From NCBI GenBank assembly GCA_020832005.1, contig JAFIFN010000033.1:1-33173 (forward strand): a stretch of DNA of 33,173 nucleotides. The letters run 5' to 3'. The notes below the pieces were generated by a model. The model was not told where the DNA came from. It did no database searches and saw only the letters and a program-made list of their open reading frames with translations. The translations under genes were made by a program, and so were the position numbers. Within the stretch, counting starts at the first letter, position 1, and each line of letters starts with the position of its first letter. This DNA comes from Gammaproteobacteria bacterium (GTDB lineage Bacteria > Pseudomonadota > Gammaproteobacteria > Steroidobacterales > PWYM01). Positions 32,879-33,173 of this stretch are shown here, one piece after another.

Positions 32879-33151
32879 ATGATCTGCAGAATCCTGTCCA
32901 CCCTGTTGCTTATTGCGTTTGCCGCCGGCAGCGCGGTCGGCGATGAGTCTCGCCGCACCATCACCCACGAAGACCTGTGGCTGATGCCCAGGGTCGGCGC
33001 CCCGGCGGTCAGCCCGGACGGCCGCTACGCAGTGGTGTCCGTCGTCGGTCCCGCCTATGACAGCGATGAACAGGCCAGTCACCTGTGGCTGATCACGGTA
33101 GATGGCAGCGAGCCGCCGCGCCAGCTGACGTTTGCCCGCGGCCGCCCGTAA
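32879..33151 (+). CDS. S9-family peptidase (prolyl oligopeptidase-like), N-terminal fragment with broken frame
   Basis: Only the first 90 residues are seen before a stop at 33149-33151. A signal peptide (MICRILSTLLLIAFAAGSAVG) is followed by TITHEDLWLMPRVGAPAVSPDGRYAVVSV and LWLITVDGSEPPRQLTFARG. This is the start of the first beta-propeller blades of S9 peptidases, which are normally 600-700 residues. The expected continuation after LTFARG would be the next SPDG blade, but the frame ends. A neighbouring frame over the last 25 bases reads KGAPRAPT, loosely like the expected GAPxWSPD. A small insertion or deletion, or poor sequence at a contig edge, would explain this. The start has GGGGAG ten bases ahead and lies 50 bases after the amidohydrolase-like gene. 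Confidence 0.72.
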   Translation: MICRILSTLLLIAFAAGSAVGDESRRTITHEDLWLMPRVGAPAVSPDGRYAVVSVVGPAYDSDEQASHLWLITVDGSEPPRQLTFARGRP

Positions 33152-33173
33152 AGGTGCCCCAAGAGCCCCCACA

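Noticed and set aside
32837-33172. Minus-strand frame of 111 codons at the right edge
   Set aside because: It is antisense to the S9 signal peptide and propeller start, which match the family well.

Overview
This is a high-GC chromosomal stretch with tightly packed genes. Its inventory is typical of a free-living aerobic gammaproteobacterium: the fumarylacetoacetate hydrolase/maleylacetoacetate isomerase pair, a FadB-type beta-oxidation operon, two TonB-dependent receptors, a CIO-type bd oxidase and an NptA-type Na/Pi transporter. I cannot name the genus from sequence alone. I saw no tRNA, rRNA, insertion sequence, phage gene or CRISPR array. The left end cuts into a gene. The right end holds only the start of a gene, and its reading frame breaks about 22 bases before the window ends.

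Left part (1-19,368). The end of a tyrosine/homogentisate catabolic pair (fahA-like, maiA) converges on a TonB-dependent receptor whose promoter is overlapped by a near-consensus Fur box. A Na/Pi cotransporter is divergent from that receptor. Next comes a minus-strand fatty-acid or acyl-CoA degradation operon, in transcription order tetR, thiolase, FadB-like bifunctional enzyme, PaaG-like enoyl-CoA hydratase/isomerase and acyl-CoA dehydrogenase. A palindromic operator candidate lies in the tetR promoter. After a secreted PQQ-type aldose dehydrogenase and a small divergent membrane protein come an M3 lipoprotein peptidase with a catalytically unusual thiolase, then a GbsR/MarR regulator followed by cioA-cioB (bd-type quinol oxidase).

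Middle part (19,369-28,516). A periplasmic rhodanese-like protein is divergent from the GbsR regulator, and a strong palindrome lies between them. A perfect hairpin separates it from a second TonB-dependent receptor. Then come a tandem-domain HxlR regulator and a divergent four-gene cluster: nitronate-monooxygenase-like flavoenzyme, acyl-CoA ligase, lipocalin-like protein and PaaN-like aldehyde dehydrogenase. A 19-bp element matching at 17 positions lies upstream of both the receptor and the flavoenzyme, in the same orientation relative to each. This suggests that uptake and catabolism of one unknown substrate may be coregulated.

Right part (28,517-33,173). A sigma70-like promoter precedes a compact four-gene operon: C39-like cysteine peptidase, RLAN/RimK-type ATP-grasp ligase, GCS2 carboxylate-amine ligase and N-formylglutamate-amidohydrolase-like enzyme. 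Two of the three junctions overlap and the other gap is 35 bases. This looks like a complete amide-ligase system for making or attaching a small peptide or amino-acid conjugate, with its own amide-cleaving enzymes. The product is unknown to me, and it is the strongest candidate here for an under-described system. An S9-family peptidase begins just downstream and is cut off.
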